A stretch of DNA of 64,000 bases. Source: G963676795 sp963677215 (GTDB lineage Bacteria > Desulfobacterota > Desulfuromonadia > Desulfuromonadales > Geopsychrobacteraceae). A program made the translations under genes and the position numbers. Each line of letters opens with the position of its first letter. Positions within the stretch are counted from its first letter, which is position 1. Positions 34,705-43,907 of the stretch are shown here, one piece after another. Below the pieces are notes generated by a model. That model had not been told where the DNA came from and did not search any database. It saw only the letters and a program-made list of their open reading frames with translations. Location of the stretch: NCBI GenBank assembly GCA_963677215.1, contig OY781919.1:2046001-2110000 (forward strand). Direction: 5' to 3'.

Positions 34705-35192
34705 CCGCTCTGCATCAATGCCTGTTTCAATTATTTATGCCGGGAACCGGCATTGCGATTGCGCGAATTCAAGATGCACAGCATCTTGTCTGAGCGTAAA
34801 GAGAGTTGCAGCCCAAAGTCTACTAAGCGGACCATGAGCAATTTAAGTAATTGTTTTTACATAGTTTATTTTCTTCCCTTTTCTTTGCAATCAAAGAAAA
34901 AGGGTGCCGTTTGCCGGTACGGGAACCGGCGGTTTTGCCTTTGATTTTGAGGTTGATCTTGTTCTTGTTCAGTTTTTTAAGGTCAAGAGCACGGGGTCGC
35001 GCCCCCGAACGGCGCCCTCCTTTTGGCCTGGGCCCCAAAAGGAGGCAAAAACGCCCTTTCAATATGTCGTTCGTGAATCTGCGTTGCTTCGTCGGAGTAC
35101 GCCAGCAATTGATCTCGCGCCCAACGATGAGCTTTGCGCATTCATGGGCAGAACCGGAAAAACTCAGCATTGCTGAGGTTTGATACATTGAA
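34705..35192. repeat. Hairpin-rich non-coding island
   Basis: Four stems in 170 bases: CCCTTTTCTTTG with its complement (34876-34904), GCCGGT/ACCGGC (34913-34930), CGGGG/CCCCG (34992-35007), and CCTCCTTTTGG/CCAAAAGGAGG (35016-35045). A fifth, AAACTCAGC-ATT-GCTGAGGTTT, lies at about 35159-35181. Open frames exist on both strands but look non-biological. This resembles a REP/BIME-like repeat cluster. Confidence 0.55.
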
Positions 35193-35230
35193 ACAAACAG
35201 AGGGCGAGCGAATGTTCGCCCTCTGTTTGT
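35193..35230 (-). terminator. Terminator of the upp-uraA operon
   Basis: ACAAACAGAGGGCGA pairs with TTCGCCCTCTGTTTGT, ten bases after the uraA stop. The stem is long; the minus-strand end continues TTTCAATG. Confidence 0.85.
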
Positions 35231-35240
35231 AAGTGCTTTG

Positions 35241-36560
35241 TCAGGCCTTGCGCCCTGCCGGCAGGATCAGGTTGAGAACAACACCGATAACACCGGCCAG
35301 TCCGATACCGCCGAGTTTAACGACGGCCAGGTCGAGGTTGAGACCGCCGATGCCGAAAACCAGGATGATGGCGACGATCGCCAGGTTGCGCGGTTGCATC
35401 AGGTCTTCGCCCGCTCTGACCAGGGTGTTGATGCCGATGACGGCGATCGCGCCGAAGAGCAGGACCATGATGCCGCCCATGACCGGCACAGGGATCGAGG
35501 TCAGGAGGCCACCCAGCTTGCCGACGAAAGCGAGGACGATGGCGGCAATCGCCGCCCAGGTCATGATCGCCGGGTTGAAACAGCGGGTCAGGGCGACAGC
35601 GCCGGAAACTTCCGAATAGGTGGTGTTGGGCGGTCCGCCGACCAGTGCGGCAAAGCTGGTGGCGATGCCGTCACCGAGCATGGTGTTCTGGATGCCCGGA
35701 TCCTTGACGTAATCCTTGCCGGTGATCCCGCCAATCGCTATGACATCGCCAAAGTGTTCAATCGCCGGAGCGATGGCGACCGGGACGATGTAGAGGATTG
35801 CCTCTAGGTTCCAGCTCGGAAAGGTGAAGTCGGGTAGGGCAATCCAGGCTGCCTGGACAACCCCCTGCATGGAAATCAGCGCCGGAGCGGTATAGTTGGG
35901 CAGGCTGCCCGGATCAAAACCGGCCTGCAGGGCAGCGCTGGCCCCGGTGGCGTCAAGAATAAGCGAAGCGACATAGCCGGCGACAATGCCGCAGAGGATC
36001 GGCACCAGTTTGAACAGTCCACGTCCGAGCAGGGAGACCAGGATGGTGACGATCAGTGCTACTGCGGCGATGATGTAGGCGGTCGGTTGTGGCACCAGCC
36101 AGGCGCTGCCGTCTCCGGTGCGACCCGAGGCCATATGGATGGCGGCCGGGGCCAGGTAGAGGCCGATGACCATGATCACCGGACCGGTAACCACCGGCGG
36201 CAGAATGCGGTGCAGGATGCCGGCGCCGAAGAAGCGTACGACCAGGCTGATCACGACGTAGAGCAGACCGGCGGCGGCCAGACCGCACATGGTACCCGGA
36301 ATCCCCCAGGTGGCGACACCGTAGATGATCGGCGCGATAAAGGCAAAACTGGAAGCGAGGAAGACCGGAACCTTGCCACGGGTCAAGGCCTGAAAGATCA
36401 AAGTGCCGACCCCGGCAGTAAACAGGGCGACGTTGGCATTGAGTCCGGTCAGCAGGGGTACCAGGACCAGGGCTCCAAATGCGACAAACAGCATCTGGGC
36501 GCCGAGCAGCCAGTCTTTAAGGCGCAAGTTGTAGTCGGTCGGTGCGGGATTTGGATTCAT
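35241..36560 (-). CDS. uraA: Uracil permease (NCS2 family)
   Basis: 439 residues from MNPNPAPTD with AAAGGATGTGCT upstream. About 14 hydrophobic segments fit the NCS2 fold, with family stretches VPLLTGLNANVALFTAGVGTL, APAIEHFGDVIAIGGITGKDY (substrate and proton site) and GGPPNTTYSEVSG. Its pairing with upp makes uracil uptake the likely role. The gene is read second, after a hairpin. Confidence 0.93.
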   Translation of the reverse strand: MNPNPAPTDYNLRLKDWLLGAQMLFVAFGALVLVPLLTGLNANVALFTAGVGTLIFQALTRGKVPVFLASSFAFIAPIIYGVATWGIPGTMCGLAAAGLLYVVISLVVRFFGAGILHRILPPVVTGPVIMVIGLYLAPAAIHMASGRTGDGSAWLVPQPTAYIIAAVALIVTILVSLLGRGLFKLVPILCGIVAGYVASLILDATGASAALQAGFDPGSLPNYTAPALISMQGVVQAAWIALPDFTFPSWNLEAILYIVPVAIAPAIEHFGDVIAIGGITGKDYVKDPGIQNTMLGDGIATSFAALVGGPPNTTYSEVSGAVALTRCFNPAIMTWAAIAAIVLAFVGKLGGLLTSIPVPVMGGIMVLLFGAIAVIGINTLVRAGEDLMQPRNLAIVAIILVFGIGGLNLDLAVVKLGGIGLAGVIGVVLNLILPAGRKA

Positions 36561-36600
36561 AGCACATCCTTTGGGTATGAAAGCCAACAGATTAAAGAAA

Positions 36601-36623
36601 GGCCTGCCGGGAGACCGGCAGGC
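36601..36623 (-). terminator. Terminator-like hairpin between upp and uraA
   Basis: GCCTGCCGG-GAGA-CCGGCAGGC, followed on the minus strand by a T-rich tract, lies 15 bases after the upp stop. It should let only part of transcription reach uraA. Confidence 0.7.
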
Positions 36624-36637
36624 TTGCTGGTTATTGA

Positions 36638-37264
36638 TTATTTCGTTCCGAAAATCTTGTCTCCGGCGTCGCCCAGACCCGGAAGGATATAGCCGTTTTC
36701 GTTGAGCCTTTCATCGATCGACGCGACGAATATATCGACATCGGGGTGGGTCTTCTGCAGCCGCTCGATCCCCTCCGGGACGGCGACCAGAAAGAGCCCG
36801 CGAATGCTGGTACAGCCCGCTGCCTTGAGCATGTCGACGCAGGCGACCAGGGAGCCGCCGGTGGCAAGCATCGGATCGAGGATCAGTGCGGTTCTGTCTT
36901 CCATGTTACTGGTCAGCTTTTCAAAATAGGTGACCGGTTCCAGTGTTTCCTCGTTGCGGTAGAGGCCGACAACGCTGACCCTGGCGTTGGGGAGCAGGTC
37001 AAGAACGCCATCCATCATCCCAAGTCCGGCGCGCAGGATCGGTACGACGGTGATCTTCTTGCCTTTAATCCGGTCGACCTCGACCGGGCCGTTCCAGCCA
37101 TTGATGGTTTCCTTTTCGGTTTCGAGGTCTTTGGTTGCTTCGTAGGTCAGCAGACGGGCGACTTCTGAAGCTAAATCGCGGAAGTCCTTGGTGCTGATGT
37201 CTGCCTGACGCATCAGGCCCAGCTTGTGTTTGACCAGGGGGTGATCAACTTCGGTGACAGCCAT
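36638..37264 (-). CDS. upp: Uracil phosphoribosyltransferase
   Basis: 208 residues, normal UPRT length. The PRPP-binding loop is ALILDPMLATGGSLVACVDML, and the uracil-binding end reads GYILPGLGDAGDKIFGT. It makes UMP from uracil and PRPP. GGAGATCATGA precedes the ATG. It is the first gene of the pyrimidine-salvage pair with uraA. Confidence 0.95.
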   Translation of the reverse strand: MAVTEVDHPLVKHKLGLMRQADISTKDFRDLASEVARLLTYEATKDLETEKETINGWNGPVEVDRIKGKKITVVPILRAGLGMMDGVLDLLPNARVSVVGLYRNEETLEPVTYFEKLTSNMEDRTALILDPMLATGGSLVACVDMLKAAGCTSIRGLFLVAVPEGIERLQKTHPDVDIFVASIDERLNENGYILPGLGDAGDKIFGTK

Positions 37265-37366
37265 TCATGATCTCCTTGGGTAGGGTGGGAATTCAACACA
37301 GGAGAATATGATTAACCCAGGGACGAGGTCAAGAGTTCTGCCGTTCAAAACGATTAGCTTCGGGTA

Positions 37367-37391
37367 AGAATCTGTCCGGCCGGCAGATTCT
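37367..37391. repeat. Palindrome upstream of the acyltransferase gene
   Basis: AGAATCTG and CAGATTCT flank a TCCGGCCGG centre, giving an almost continuous palindrome. It sits in the divergent region between upp and the acyltransferase. The role is unknown; the rest of the 260-base gap shows nothing clear. Confidence 0.4.
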
Positions 37392-37523
37392 CACTTGGTG
37401 CTTTAAAGGAAGATGCGTTATAGTGCCCGGCTGACTTGAATTCGGAATCGCTGGTGCTGCGGGGATGCTGGTTCGGTGTCATTGCGATTGTGATGAGCAA
37501 CAGAAGAAAAATGGGATGAAACG

Positions 37524-38432
37524 GTGGATCACAGTTCCCCGACGATAAAAGACAGATTTGAATACCTGCTGATTATACTGGCGGTCCGCCTGAGCCGTCT
37601 GCTCGGCCGGGAGACCTCTCTCCGGCTGGGGCGCTGGCTCGGCAGGCAGGCCCTCTGGGTCCTTCCGGCGCGGCGCCGCATGGCGCTCGACAATATGCGC
37701 AAGGCCCTGCCTGAACTGAATGAGGAAGAGATTCGTCTGGTTGCCAGACGCAACTTTGAGAATATCGGCGCCAGTGCCTTTGAGATGCTGGGCCTGGATC
37801 GCTGGATGCCGGGCAGTGATGATCTGCAGCGCTATTTCGTTATCGAGGGTGCGCAGCACCTGCAGACGGCGTCGGCTATGAGGCGGGGGATGCTGGTTCT
37901 CACCGCACATCTCGGTTTCTGGGAGGCCGGATTCTTTGTCCTGCCGGAGTTGGGTTATCCCTGTGACGGGGTCGCCAAGCCGATGAGGAATCCTTTGGCC
38001 GATCGCTATTTTGCCCGGATCCGTGAGACCTTCGGTGGTCAGGTTCTGAACAGCAAAAAGGGGGCGCGGAGAATCCTCGCCTCGTTGAACAAGGGGCGCG
38101 CGGTGGCGATCCTGCTCGATCAGCATATCAAGCCGCCCGGTTCGGTTGAAACGGATTTTTTTGGCCGCAAGGCCTATACCACCACGGCAATCGCCAATCT
38201 GGCGATGAAATACCAGGTGCCGGTCGTGCCGATGTTCTGCCTGCGGGGTGATGACAACAGGTACCGGGTCTGGATCGATGAACCTCTGCTGCTGGAAGGG
38301 ACCGGTGAACAGGCCGTTGCCGAGAACACCCAGCTGTTGACAACAATTATTGAAAATGCGGTCCGCCGCGATGTGTCCCAATGGTTCTGGATGCACAGAC
38401 GCTGGCGGGTCAAGCGAAAGAAAAAGGGCTAA
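37524..38432 (+). CDS. Lysophospholipid/lipid A acyltransferase (LpxL/HtrB type)
   Basis: 302 residues starting at GTG. An N-terminal hydrophobic anchor is followed by RRMALDNMRKALPELNEEE, the catalytic H(x4)E region TAHLGFWEAG and the LLDQHIKPPGSVETDFFGR motif of late lipid A acyltransferases. It should transfer an acyl chain to Kdo2-lipid IVA or a similar acceptor at the inner membrane. prfC follows after three bases, so they form an operon, although the functions are unrelated. Confidence 0.9.
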   Translation: MDHSSPTIKDRFEYLLIILAVRLSRLLGRETSLRLGRWLGRQALWVLPARRRMALDNMRKALPELNEEEIRLVARRNFENIGASAFEMLGLDRWMPGSDDLQRYFVIEGAQHLQTASAMRRGMLVLTAHLGFWEAGFFVLPELGYPCDGVAKPMRNPLADRYFARIRETFGGQVLNSKKGARRILASLNKGRAVAILLDQHIKPPGSVETDFFGRKAYTTTAIANLAMKYQVPVVPMFCLRGDDNRYRVWIDEPLLLEGTGEQAVAENTQLLTTIIENAVRRDVSQWFWMHRRWRVKRKKKG

Positions 38433-38435
38433 AAA

Positions 38436-40022
38436 GTGAGTAAGCAGTTAGAAAAAGAGATTGCCAAGCGCCGGACGTTCGGCATCATCAGCCACCCGGA
38501 TGCCGGTAAAACGACCCTGACGGAAAAGTTGCTGCTGTTCGGCGGTGCGATTCAGATGGCCGGTACGGTCAAGGCCCGTAAGTCGAATCGGCATGCGACC
38601 AGTGACTGGATGAGTATTGAAAAGGAGCGGGGGATCTCGGTTTCGTCCTCGGTCATGAAGTTCGATTACACTGGTTACGAGGTCAACCTGCTCGATACCC
38701 CGGGTCACCAGGATTTCTCCGAGGATACCTACCGGGTACTGACCGCGGTTGACAGTGCCCTGATGGTTATCGACAGTGCCAATGGTGTCGAACGTCAGAC
38801 CGAGAAGCTGATGGAAGTCTGCCGGATGCGCAACACCCCGGTGCTGACTTTCATCAACAAGCTCGACCGCGAAGGGCTTGAGCCGCTCGATATCCTGGCC
38901 GACATCGAAGAGAAGCTGCAGATCGAGTGTGCTCCGCTCTCTTGGCCGATCGGCATGGGCAAACGTTTCAAAGGGGTCTACAACATCTATCGCAACGAGC
39001 TCAACCTGTTCCGTCCGGGGGATGATGCCCGCAGCACCGAGGTCGTCAAGATCAAAGATCTGAACGATCCGCGTCTCGACGAACTGCTCGGTTCCCAGGC
39101 CGATGAACTGCGCAGCGATATCGAACTGCTCGAAGGTGCGGCCAACCCGTTCAACAAGGACGAGTACCTCAAGGCCAACCAGACCCCGGTTTTCTTTGGC
39201 AGCGCCATCAACAACTTCGGTGTTAAGGAGATGCTCGATGCCTTCGTTGAACTGGCTCCGTCACCTGGTCCGCGCGAAACGGTAGAGCGGATAGTTGAAC
39301 CGGCGGAAGAGGATTTTTCAGGATTCGTCTTTAAGATCCAGGCCAACATGGACCCGGCCCATCGTGACCGGATCGCTTTTTTGCGGATCTGCTCCGGAAA
39401 ATTCACCCGTGGCATGAAGGTCCGTCATCACAGGATCGGCAAGGACGTCAATCTCTCCAATGCGACGATCTTCATGGCCCAGGATCGGGCCAATGTCGAA
39501 GAAGCCTATCCCGGCGATATCATCGGTCTGCACAACCATGGCACGATCAAGATCGGTGACACCTTCAGCCTCAAGGAACCCCTCAAGTACACCGGAATTC
39601 CCAACTTTGCACCGGAGCACTTCCGGCGCGTCCGGCTCAAGGATCCACTCAAGTCGAAACAGCTGCAGAAGGGACTCATCCAGCTCGCCGAAGAGGGCGC
39701 CGTACAGGTTTTTAAACCGGTCACAGGGGCTGAATTCATCCTTGGCGCCGTCGGGGTTCTGCAGTTCGATGTGACCATGGAGCGCCTCAAGGCGGAGTAC
39801 AATGTTGCTGCGGTCTACGAGGGGGTCGACTATACCACGGCACGCTGGGTCGAATGTGATGACCGCAAGGTCTTTGAGGAGTTCCAGAAGAAAAACCAGG
39901 GGAACCTGGCCCACGATGCCGAAGGGCATCTGACCTACCTGGCGGCCAGCGAATGGCGCCTGGGACATACTGCTGAACAGTGGGAACAGGTTCGCTTTCT
40001 GAAATCACGCGAACACAGTTGA
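38436..40022 (+). CDS. prfC: Peptide chain release factor 3
   Basis: 528 residues starting at GTG. GTPase motifs are G1 HPDAGKTTLTE, G3 DTPGHQDFSEDTYR and G4 INKLDREG. An EF-G-like domain II and the RF3 C-terminal domain follow. RF3 recycles RF1/RF2 after peptide release. A terminator follows at 40049. Confidence 0.96.
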   Translation: MSKQLEKEIAKRRTFGIISHPDAGKTTLTEKLLLFGGAIQMAGTVKARKSNRHATSDWMSIEKERGISVSSSVMKFDYTGYEVNLLDTPGHQDFSEDTYRVLTAVDSALMVIDSANGVERQTEKLMEVCRMRNTPVLTFINKLDREGLEPLDILADIEEKLQIECAPLSWPIGMGKRFKGVYNIYRNELNLFRPGDDARSTEVVKIKDLNDPRLDELLGSQADELRSDIELLEGAANPFNKDEYLKANQTPVFFGSAINNFGVKEMLDAFVELAPSPGPRETVERIVEPAEEDFSGFVFKIQANMDPAHRDRIAFLRICSGKFTRGMKVRHHRIGKDVNLSNATIFMAQDRANVEEAYPGDIIGLHNHGTIKIGDTFSLKEPLKYTGIPNFAPEHFRRVRLKDPLKSKQLQKGLIQLAEEGAVQVFKPVTGAEFILGAVGVLQFDVTMERLKAEYNVAAVYEGVDYTTARWVECDDRKVFEEFQKKNQGNLAHDAEGHLTYLAASEWRLGHTAEQWEQVRFLKSREHS

Positions 40023-40048
40023 CGTTTAAGGGCATGAATATAAATCTG

Positions 40049-40074
40049 AAAAGGGGCTTAAGGCCCCTTTTTTA
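40049..40074 (+). terminator. prfC terminator
   Basis: AAAAGGGGC-TTAAG-GCCCCTTTTTT, stem followed by a T run. Confidence 0.93.
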
Positions 40075-40147
40075 TTGTATAAGTTCACTGTTGTGATAAT
40101 TTTGTAGCTTATTTAAATATTTATAAATGGCTTTGCGGGAGACTGTA

Positions 40148-41146
40148 ATGGTTCGGTTCCGATCTTCACTGCCGGTCTGTCTGATCATCCTGTTCCTGGC
40201 TCTGCTCTGGGGCCATGGCGCTTCTGCTGCAGGTCTGCAGGTGCTGACCGTGTTTAGTTTCGAGCCGGATACCGGGCGCAATGATCAGATGCGGGCGACG
40301 ATTGAGCAGGTTCTCGGCGATACCGCTGAGCTGACCTTCGCCTATCTCGATACCAAGAATCATCCTGAGCAGGGACCGCTCAGAGCGCGTGAAGTTGCAG
40401 CTCTTTTTGACAGACTCAAACCCGATGGTGTGATCGCTGTTGATGATGCGGCGATGGAGCTTTTTGTACTCCCCTACCTGAAGGATAAAACTGAAGTTCC
40501 CGTGACCTTCTGCGGGGTCAACGACCTGACAATACGGGGCAAGATCGACAGCAGCAGAGGGTCCATAAGCGGTATCTACGAAAAGTTCTACATTGAGGAA
40601 ACCCTGGCGATGGCGAGCGTCCTGATAGGACCGGTCCGGCGTTTCGCTTTCATGATGGCTGATGGAACGTCCGCCCATTTCGTCAGGCAGCAGCTGGATC
40701 TGGAGAACGGCAGTTTTTCAGCTGAACTGGTCGGAGACTTTTATCCCAGGACTCTGGATGAGGCGCTTGCTGACATTGTCCAAGTCAGAGATCAGGTCGA
40801 TCTGCTGGTTGTCGCTTCATTGCGCGGCTTGCGTGACTCCAGTGGTCAGATCATGAATTTTGAGGAGATTATTCCGCGGTTGAAAGTTTCTGGAAGCAAG
40901 CCGATTGCCGCTGTGACCCGGGGCGGCGTCAAGTTTGGTGCACTCTGTGGTGTTATTATCGACCAGAAAGAACAGAGTTACTGGGCGGCGCAGATGCTGC
41001 TGGCTGCTCTGCAGTCGAAAACCCTGCCTGAGCATGAAACTATGTATAATATGCGTGGTATCAGTATCATCAACCTGTCCGAAATGGAGCGACTGGGGAT
41101 CTCGCCGGATCCTATGTTTCTCAGGGGCGTAGAGCTGATTAAATGA
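40148..41146 (+). CDS. ABC-type substrate-binding protein linked to a sensor kinase
   Basis: 332 residues from the ATG at 40148, which has GGGAG six bases upstream. A signal peptide (about 6-28, ending GASAAG) precedes an ABC_sub_bind/type I periplasmic fold (LQVLTVFSFEPDTGRNDQM, VPVTFCGVNDLTI, GALCGVIIDQKEQSYWAAQML). No permease or ATPase is encoded nearby. The stop overlaps the start of a membrane histidine kinase (ATGA). The natural reading is a ligand-binding protein that signals to that kinase rather than feeding a transporter. Confidence 0.87.
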   Translation: MVRFRSSLPVCLIILFLALLWGHGASAAGLQVLTVFSFEPDTGRNDQMRATIEQVLGDTAELTFAYLDTKNHPEQGPLRAREVAALFDRLKPDGVIAVDDAAMELFVLPYLKDKTEVPVTFCGVNDLTIRGKIDSSRGSISGIYEKFYIEETLAMASVLIGPVRRFAFMMADGTSAHFVRQQLDLENGSFSAELVGDFYPRTLDEALADIVQVRDQVDLLVVASLRGLRDSSGQIMNFEEIIPRLKVSGSKPIAAVTRGGVKFGALCGVIIDQKEQSYWAAQMLLAALQSKTLPEHETMYNMRGISIINLSEMERLGISPDPMFLRGVELIK

Positions 41147-43902
41147 TCAATTTTCTGACGGGCTCGTTTCTGACCATTCGGCAGCGCTTGTTCCGCATGT
41201 CGCTGCTCGCTGTTTTGTTCTTCGTCCTGATCGGGGTCCTGCTGGTTCTGTCGACCGGCAACGTTCGTGACAAGATTGACCGTATTGTTGAGGAACGTTT
41301 GCAGAAGGTTGTCGAGAATTCCAGGCTCAGCCGGGTTTTCGGTCTTATCACCTCGCGTATTCTTGTTCTGCAGCAGACCTTTTATGAAAGACCGGAATAT
41401 CTGGACCGGGAGGTTCTCGAGATCGAGGGTCGGCTTCAGGGGATGCTGGTCAATACCGAAGACGCGGCGTTCCGGCAATTGCTGGTAGCTTTCGAAGAGC
41501 GGCTCGATCAGTTCCATGATGAGAGCAAACGGGTCAACCTGCTGTTGCTCTGGCGCAATAAACAGGATAAGGAATTCGCCGCCCAAATTCAGAGAATACA
41601 GGATTATATCACTCACAAGACCATCGATATCACTCTTGCCGGGGCCGATAGCTCCTATCTGAATGCTCTGATTCTGCAACTCTCCGGTTACCGGGAGAGC
41701 CTGCTTGATATCTCTAGTGCCAATGCCTCGGAAGACCCGAGAGATCTCCTCTATGCGTATCCGAACAGCGAGTATTCTCTGCTCGGCAAGATCAGGAACC
41801 TTTCTCTTCGGGTGAAAATGCTGACGGCTGTCGATGCGGAGGTCGCGAAGTTCAGCTTTGCTCTGGAACGGGATCTAGAAACCTACCTTTACCTGATGCA
41901 GCGCTACCCGGATGTTTTGCATGCTCTGGGCGACAGTATCTCAAACCTCAACAGCTCAGCTGATCTGATCCTTTACAGGCTGGACCGTCTGTCAAGCGAA
42001 GAGGAAAAGCTGGCGTTACAGGTCCGGAAGGAAATTCAACAGACGATTATTTCAACAGTTTCTGTCGTTCTGCTGCTGCTGCTGATCATGGCGCTGCTGT
42101 TCTGGATCACTCATCAGCAGATCTTTGTGGTGCATATCAGCGCTCCGATGGAAAAGATCAAGAAGCGTCTCGACGCATTCAGCAGAGGGGATATGCAGAC
42201 CCCGATGATGTTGGAGCGTCATGACGAGTGGCGCGAAATCGAAAGCGGTTTCAACCGGATGATCAGCAGCCTTCAGGATGGTGTCGAAGCTCTGATTGAC
42301 TCGGAGAGTCGCTATCGTGAAATCTATGTCAATGCGACCGAGGGGATCTTCAAAAGCACCCTTGACGGACGCTTGCTCGAGGTCAATCCGGCCATCGTCG
42401 AGATGCTCGGTTTTACGACCGAAGATGAAGCCCTTGAAAGCATCTCCAGTCTTGGCGGGGAGCTTTACGTGGATCCGCGGGATCGTAAACGTTTTGTCGA
42501 AAAGCTGTTGCTGGGCGGCCGGGTGGCGAATTTTGAAACCCGGGTCCGGGTCAAAAACGATGAACTGTTGTGGATCGCCATGAGCGGACATATCGTCTGG
42601 GACGAGCAGAATAACGCCAGATATATCGAGGGGATGATTCGCGATATAACGGCCGAAAAACAGGCCCACCTCGTGCTGGAGAAACTGCAGGCCTATACAC
42701 AGAACATCATCGATTCGATGCCGTCGATGCTGATCGGGGTTGATGCGGATCAGCGGGTGACCCTGTGGAATCGACAGGTAGAGGTTGAAACCGGCAGGTC
42801 TTCCGCTGAGGTTCATGGTCTGCCGTTGTCCGAGATGTTTGCACTGCTGCGTCCGGGCGACTATCTTCCTCTGCTGGAACGGACCCTGGGAACTCAGCAA
42901 CCGGCCCGCATGCTCAAGGTAGGAGGGGCTCAGCCACCCTGGGATGGTGAGCGGCGCTACTATGATGTCGTTATCTATCCGCTTGAGATGGAGGGATCCC
43001 GTGGCGCGGTCATCCATATCGATGATGCTACGGAACGGGTGGGCCTCGAAGAGATGATGGTACGTTCGGAGAAAATGCAATCTGTTGGCAGCCTGGCTTC
43101 CGGGCTGGCGCATGAGATCAACAATCCGCTGGCCGTCATTCTGCAGAATGCCCAGGTTCTCAGTCGCAGGTTCTCGCCCGATCTGGGTAAAAACAGGGAA
43201 ACGGCGGAGGAGCTGGGGACCAACATCGAAACGATTGTCGAGTATAATAAGTTGCGCGGCTGCGATAATATCATCGCTTCGATTACCAGTGCCGGCAACA
43301 GGGCGGCCAAGATCGTTGAAAATATCCAGAGCTTCAGCCGTCGCGACATGTCGTCGTTCACCCCGAGCCGTCTGGTCGATCTGCTCGAGAAAACCCTGCA
43401 GCTGGCAGCCAGTGATTATGACCTGCGCCATAAATATGAATTTCATAAGGTCAAGATTGTCAGAGAATTCAAACCGCTGGAGGATATTGTCTGCGAGCCG
43501 AGCCAGATTCAGCAGGTCATCCTGACCCTGATCAAAAATGCTGCCCAGGCGCTCAGTCAGGCTGCCGACGCTCCGCAGCTGACCCTGCGGGTCTTTCCGT
43601 CCGGCGACGGGCATGCCTGTCTTCAGGTCGCGGATAACGGAGCGGGCATAGAGGCAGACGTGGCAAAGCGGATTTTTGATCCGTTTTATACGACACGGGA
43701 TGTCGGCGCAGGGACGGGGCTTGGTTTGTCAATCGCCTATTATATCGTGACCCAGAATCACAACGGCTATCTCGGGGTCAACTCGGAGCCTGGCTCGGGG
43801 AGCTGCTTCGAGATGTTACTGCCGTTCAACAATGCTTCAGTTGCCAGGACCCTGGCGTCCAAATCACGTCAGCAGGGGGCAGACAGCCACAGGGAAGGAT
43901 AA
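41143..43902 (+). CDS. PAS-containing membrane sensor histidine kinase
   Basis: 919 residues. Transmembrane helices lie at about 19-38 and 304-325, enclosing a helical periplasmic domain of about 265 residues. Then come HAMP (about 326-380), two PAS domains (about 382-505 and 515-640), a dimerisation helix with the phospho-acceptor His657 in LASGLAHEINNPLAV, and an HATPase domain with N box LIKNAAQAL and G box GTGLGLSI. No response regulator is adjacent. The overlapping binding-protein gene suggests its input. Confidence 0.93.
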   Translation: MINFLTGSFLTIRQRLFRMSLLAVLFFVLIGVLLVLSTGNVRDKIDRIVEERLQKVVENSRLSRVFGLITSRILVLQQTFYERPEYLDREVLEIEGRLQGMLVNTEDAAFRQLLVAFEERLDQFHDESKRVNLLLLWRNKQDKEFAAQIQRIQDYITHKTIDITLAGADSSYLNALILQLSGYRESLLDISSANASEDPRDLLYAYPNSEYSLLGKIRNLSLRVKMLTAVDAEVAKFSFALERDLETYLYLMQRYPDVLHALGDSISNLNSSADLILYRLDRLSSEEEKLALQVRKEIQQTIISTVSVVLLLLLIMALLFWITHQQIFVVHISAPMEKIKKRLDAFSRGDMQTPMMLERHDEWREIESGFNRMISSLQDGVEALIDSESRYREIYVNATEGIFKSTLDGRLLEVNPAIVEMLGFTTEDEALESISSLGGELYVDPRDRKRFVEKLLLGGRVANFETRVRVKNDELLWIAMSGHIVWDEQNNARYIEGMIRDITAEKQAHLVLEKLQAYTQNIIDSMPSMLIGVDADQRVTLWNRQVEVETGRSSAEVHGLPLSEMFALLRPGDYLPLLERTLGTQQPARMLKVGGAQPPWDGERRYYDVVIYPLEMEGSRGAVIHIDDATERVGLEEMMVRSEKMQSVGSLASGLAHEINNPLAVILQNAQVLSRRFSPDLGKNRETAEELGTNIETIVEYNKLRGCDNIIASITSAGNRAAKIVENIQSFSRRDMSSFTPSRLVDLLEKTLQLAASDYDLRHKYEFHKVKIVREFKPLEDIVCEPSQIQQVILTLIKNAAQALSQAADAPQLTLRVFPSGDGHACLQVADNGAGIEADVAKRIFDPFYTTRDVGAGTGLGLSIAYYIVTQNHNGYLGVNSEPGSGSCFEMLLPFNNASVARTLASKSRQQGADSHREG

Positions 43903-43907
43903 GCTCG

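Noticed and set aside
34823..35188. Open frames on both strands in the hairpin island
   Set aside because: Low-complexity Arg/Pro-rich products produced by inverted repeats; no ribosome-binding sites.
37479..38396. 305-codon minus-strand frame over the acyltransferase gene
   Set aside because: Shadow of the GTG-started acyltransferase, whose catalytic motif is clear.
42052..43614. 520-codon open frame antisense to the sensor kinase
   Set aside because: The opposite strand encodes clear PAS and kinase domains; the antisense product shows no family motif.
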